A stretch of DNA of 41,151 bases, from the NCBI GenBank assembly GCA_017551545.1, contig JAFZLJ010000062.1:1-41151 (forward strand), written 5' to 3'. Numbering within the stretch: the first letter of the stretch is position 1; each line of letters opens with the position of its first letter. The DNA is from Treponema sp. (GTDB lineage: Bacteria; Spirochaetota; Spirochaetia; Treponematales; Treponemataceae). The translations under genes were made by a program, and so were the position numbers. The notes under the pieces are model-generated. The model saw nothing but the letters and a program-made list of their open reading frames with translations. It was not told the origin of the DNA and searched no databases. Of the stretch, positions 39,357 to 41,151 are shown one piece after another.

Positions 39357-41005
39357 ACTCTATACTTAATCTTTTTACCAGTTCCTTCGTACAGTTTTTT
39401 GCGCAATTCTGTAACCTGAGGATCTGTAATGTAATCGTCAAAGCTCATCATGCGGTCAATAACGCCGTTTGGTGTAATTTCTACAATGCGGTTTGCAATA
39501 GACTGAATGAACTCGTGGTCATGTGAACTGAACAAAAGAACACCAGGGAATGCAATTAAACCTTCGTTGAGCGACTGAATTGCTTCAAGGTCAAGATGGT
39601 TTGTAGGATCATCCATTGTAATACAGTTTGCACCACTAAGCATGAGTTTTGAAAGCATACAGCGAACTTTTTCACCACCCGAAAGAACCTTTACTTTTTT
39701 AAGTGACTCGTCACCGCTAAAGAGCATTCGTCCAAGGAAGCCGCGTACATAAGCGTCGTCCTGTTCTTTTGAATACTGCTTGAGCCATTCTGTAATGTTC
39801 ATATCGTTATCAAAGTTGCTTGAGTTATCGCGTGGAAGATATGTCTGGCTTGTTGTCTGACCCCAGAAGAACTCACCGCTGTCCGGCTTTTTTACACCAT
39901 TTACAATATCAAAAAGTACTGTTACCGAATTGTGTTCAATACCAACAAATGCAATCTTGTCTGTGCGGTTTACAACTAAAGAAAAATTATTCAAAAGTTC
40001 GTTTCCGTCTGCATCTTTCATGCAAAGGTTTTTACATTCAAGAACATTGTTTCCAATTTCGCGGTCGGCCTTAAAGTTTACATAAGGGAACTTACGTGTA
40101 GAAACAGGAATATCTTCGAGTGAGTCTGCAAGCTTGTCGTAAATCTTTTTGCGGCTTGTTGCCTGCTTTGCTTTAGAAGCGTTAGAACTGAATCGAAGAA
40201 TAAACTCGCGGAGGTCCTTCATTTTTTCTTCTGTTTTTTTCTGCTGGTCGTGGGCCTGTCGCTGCATAACCTGAGTCATCTGGTACCAGAAGTCATAGTT
40301 TCCGCTGAACTGTGTTATTTTACCAAAGTCAATATCGCAGATGTATGTACAAACTGTGTTCAAAAAGTGACGGTCGTGTGAAACAACAATTACTGTATTT
40401 TCAAAGTCGAGCAAAAAGTTTTCGAGCCAGGTGATAGATTCAATATCAAGACCGTTAGTAGGTTCATCGAGGATGAGGGCATCTGGGTTACCGTAGATTG
40501 CCTGTGCAAGAAGTACGCGAACTTTCTGGCTTTCATCAAGCTCGCTCATCATTTTGTCGTGGTGTTCTTCTTCAAGACCAAGACCGCTGAGCATCTGTTC
40601 AATCTGATTTTCTGCTTCGTAGCCGCCAAGTTCACCAAACTCTGCTTCGAGTTCTGCAGATTTAATTCCGTCTTCTTCTGTAAAATCAGACTTTGCATAG
40701 ATTTCGTCACGGGCCTTGCTTACTTCATAAAGACGAGGAAAGCCCATCATAACTGTGTCTTTTACAGAATATTCATCAAACGCAAAGTGGTCCTGCTTTA
40801 ATACAGCCATGCGTTCGCCTGGAGTCATAAAAATTTCACCGGAATCTTTTTCAAGTTCACCGGAAAGCAGTTTTAAGAAAGTTGATTTTCCGGCACCATT
40901 TGCACCGGTAATTCCATAACAGTTTCCTTTATTAAACTTAAGATTTACATCTTTAAAAAGCGGTTTTTCGCTGAATGAAACACTAACATCACTAACTGTA
41001 ATCAT
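39353..41005 (-). CDS. ABC-F family ATPase (YbiT/YkpA-like)
   Basis: 550 residues with two ATP-binding domains and no membrane segments, so an ABC-F protein, most of which act on the ribosome. Domain 1: Walker A GANGAGKS (34-41), LSELDESQKVRVLLAQAIYGNPDALILDEPTNGLD (the signature LSGGQ is changed to LDESQ). A charged linker (MQRQAHDQQKKTEEKMKD). Domain 2: the Walker A position reads GIEHNSVTVLFD, LSGGEKVRCMLSKLM is intact, Walker B is MDDPTNHLDLE with Asp for the usual catalytic Glu. I recall that the YkpA group also has a changed second P-loop. AAGGAT precedes the ATG. Confidence 0.92.
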   Translation of the reverse strand: MITVSDVSVSFSEKPLFKDVNLKFNKGNCYGITGANGAGKSTFLKLLSGELEKDSGEIFMTPGERMAVLKQDHFAFDEYSVKDTVMMGFPRLYEVSKARDEIYAKSDFTEEDGIKSAELEAEFGELGGYEAENQIEQMLSGLGLEEEHHDKMMSELDESQKVRVLLAQAIYGNPDALILDEPTNGLDIESITWLENFLLDFENTVIVVSHDRHFLNTVCTYICDIDFGKITQFSGNYDFWYQMTQVMQRQAHDQQKKTEEKMKDLREFILRFSSNASKAKQATSRKKIYDKLADSLEDIPVSTRKFPYVNFKADREIGNNVLECKNLCMKDADGNELLNNFSLVVNRTDKIAFVGIEHNSVTVLFDIVNGVKKPDSGEFFWGQTTSQTYLPRDNSSNFDNDMNITEWLKQYSKEQDDAYVRGFLGRMLFSGDESLKKVKVLSGGEKVRCMLSKLMLSGANCITMDDPTNHLDLEAIQSLNEGLIAFPGVLLFSSHDHEFIQSIANRIVEITPNGVIDRMMSFDDYITDPQVTELRKKLYEGTGKKIKYRV

Positions 41006-41020
41006 TTTAATATCCTTGTG

Positions 41021-41049
41021 TTGAACAAAGTCTAATTCTATAATATAAT
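41021..41049 (+). promoter_or_regulatory. Sigma-70 promoter of the SRP RNA
   Basis: TTGAAC (41021-41026), 17 bases, TATAAT (41044-41049). Transcription should start near 41056-41060, just before the RNA. Confidence 0.65.
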
Positions 41050-41065
41050 ATTTTTATTGAGTCAG
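41037..41065 (-). promoter_or_regulatory. Possible promoter for the ABC-F gene
   Basis: CTGACT (41060-41065), 17 bases, TATAGA (41037-41042) on the minus strand, overlapping the SRP RNA promoter and its start. Both boxes are imperfect. Confidence 0.35.
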
Positions 41066-41151
41066 ATGCCCTTCAAGTATCTTTCGCAAAACCCCGTCAG
41101 AGCCGGAAGGCAGCAGCGGTATGCGGAACGAACTGTGATTGGGATTATCTG
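41062..41151 (+). ncRNA. ffs: Signal recognition particle RNA, bacterial small (4.5S) type
   Basis: GTCAGAGCCGGAAGGCAGCA (41097-41116) is the conserved domain IV hairpin with the GGAA tetraloop and the asymmetric loop that binds Ffh; E. coli reads GGTCCGGAAGGAAGCAGCC here. The 5' bases CAGAT (41063-41067) pair with ATCTG (41147-41151), and GCCC with GGG beside them, so the hairpin is complete or nearly so at the window edge. Its partner Ffh targets membrane and exported proteins. A strong promoter lies upstream. Confidence 0.92.

Noticed and set aside
1..41151. Prophage, transposase, toxin-antitoxin or restriction system
   Set aside because: All sizeable coding frames are accounted for by housekeeping, envelope, motility or short-repeat features; no integrase, transposase, methylase or antitoxin-like motif was found.

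Overview
The window reads as chromosomal DNA of a treponeme-like spirochete. The main evidence is a set of periplasmic-flagellum genes (flbB-fliK-flgD-flgE and flgF-flgG-flgJ), a hook protein with the Lys165/Cys178 pair used for lysinoalanine cross-linking in Treponema denticola, and an AT-rich, T-ending codon style. Glycogen synthesis genes (glgA, glgC), a hexokinase and a dTDP-rhamnose reductase suggest a free-living or gut-type treponeme rather than the reduced T. pallidum. Species is not determined. No phage, integrase, transposase, CRISPR array or defence system was seen.

Layout. 1-1034 (minus): acpP (partial), rpmF and coaD, with a structured palindromic element between rpmF and coaD. 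1092-3139 (plus): a lipoprotein, an exported HEAT-like protein and a Maf pyrophosphatase. 3296-11277 (plus): a compact housekeeping run rpsB-tsf-frr-uppS-cdsA-dxr-rseP plus an exported WD40-like propeller protein; it links translation, isoprenoid/undecaprenyl and phospholipid synthesis, and membrane proteolysis. 11413-14103 (minus): glgA behind an aminotransferase. 14399-16773 (plus): an exported protein, rfbD and an orphan LeuD-like protein. 16806-19833 (minus): murC-yicC-cmk. 19930-22737 (minus): a lipoprotein, then the rod operon flgF-flgG-flgJ under a sigma-28-like promoter. 22887-24182 (plus): glgC. 24281-29725 (minus): murG-cvpA-holB-histidine kinase-NtrC-type regulator. 29781-30685 (minus): a DUF72 protein and tRNA-Phe. 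30794-31699 (plus): an ankyrin protein. 31940-35917 (minus): flbB-fliK-flgD-flgE. 35972-41151: hexokinase (minus), UvrD/PcrA helicase (plus), ABC-F ATPase (minus) and the 4.5S SRP RNA (plus).

What stands out lies between the genes. (1) A short repeat with TAG/TAA in all three frames sits at the stop codon of four unrelated genes, always with the stop-rich strand as the coding strand. (2) Several small palindromic repeats (TCAAG/ACAAG-loop and CGACAAGCTCAG types) lie within a few bases of stop codons or inside leaders, and one has inserted in frame inside hexokinase. (3) Two palindromic islands of about 150 bp share a GTCCCACTC motif. (4) Several genes (lipoprotein 1092, aminotransferase, murC, murG, ankyrin, uvrD-like) have a -10 box 6-9 bases before the ATG and no Shine-Dalgarno sequence, which predicts leaderless mRNAs. 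(5) The murC promoter is built into the terminator of the gene upstream. (6) The 3' end of the WD40-like gene is copied as nested inverted repeats. All assignments come from reading the sequence and from family knowledge; no database search was run.
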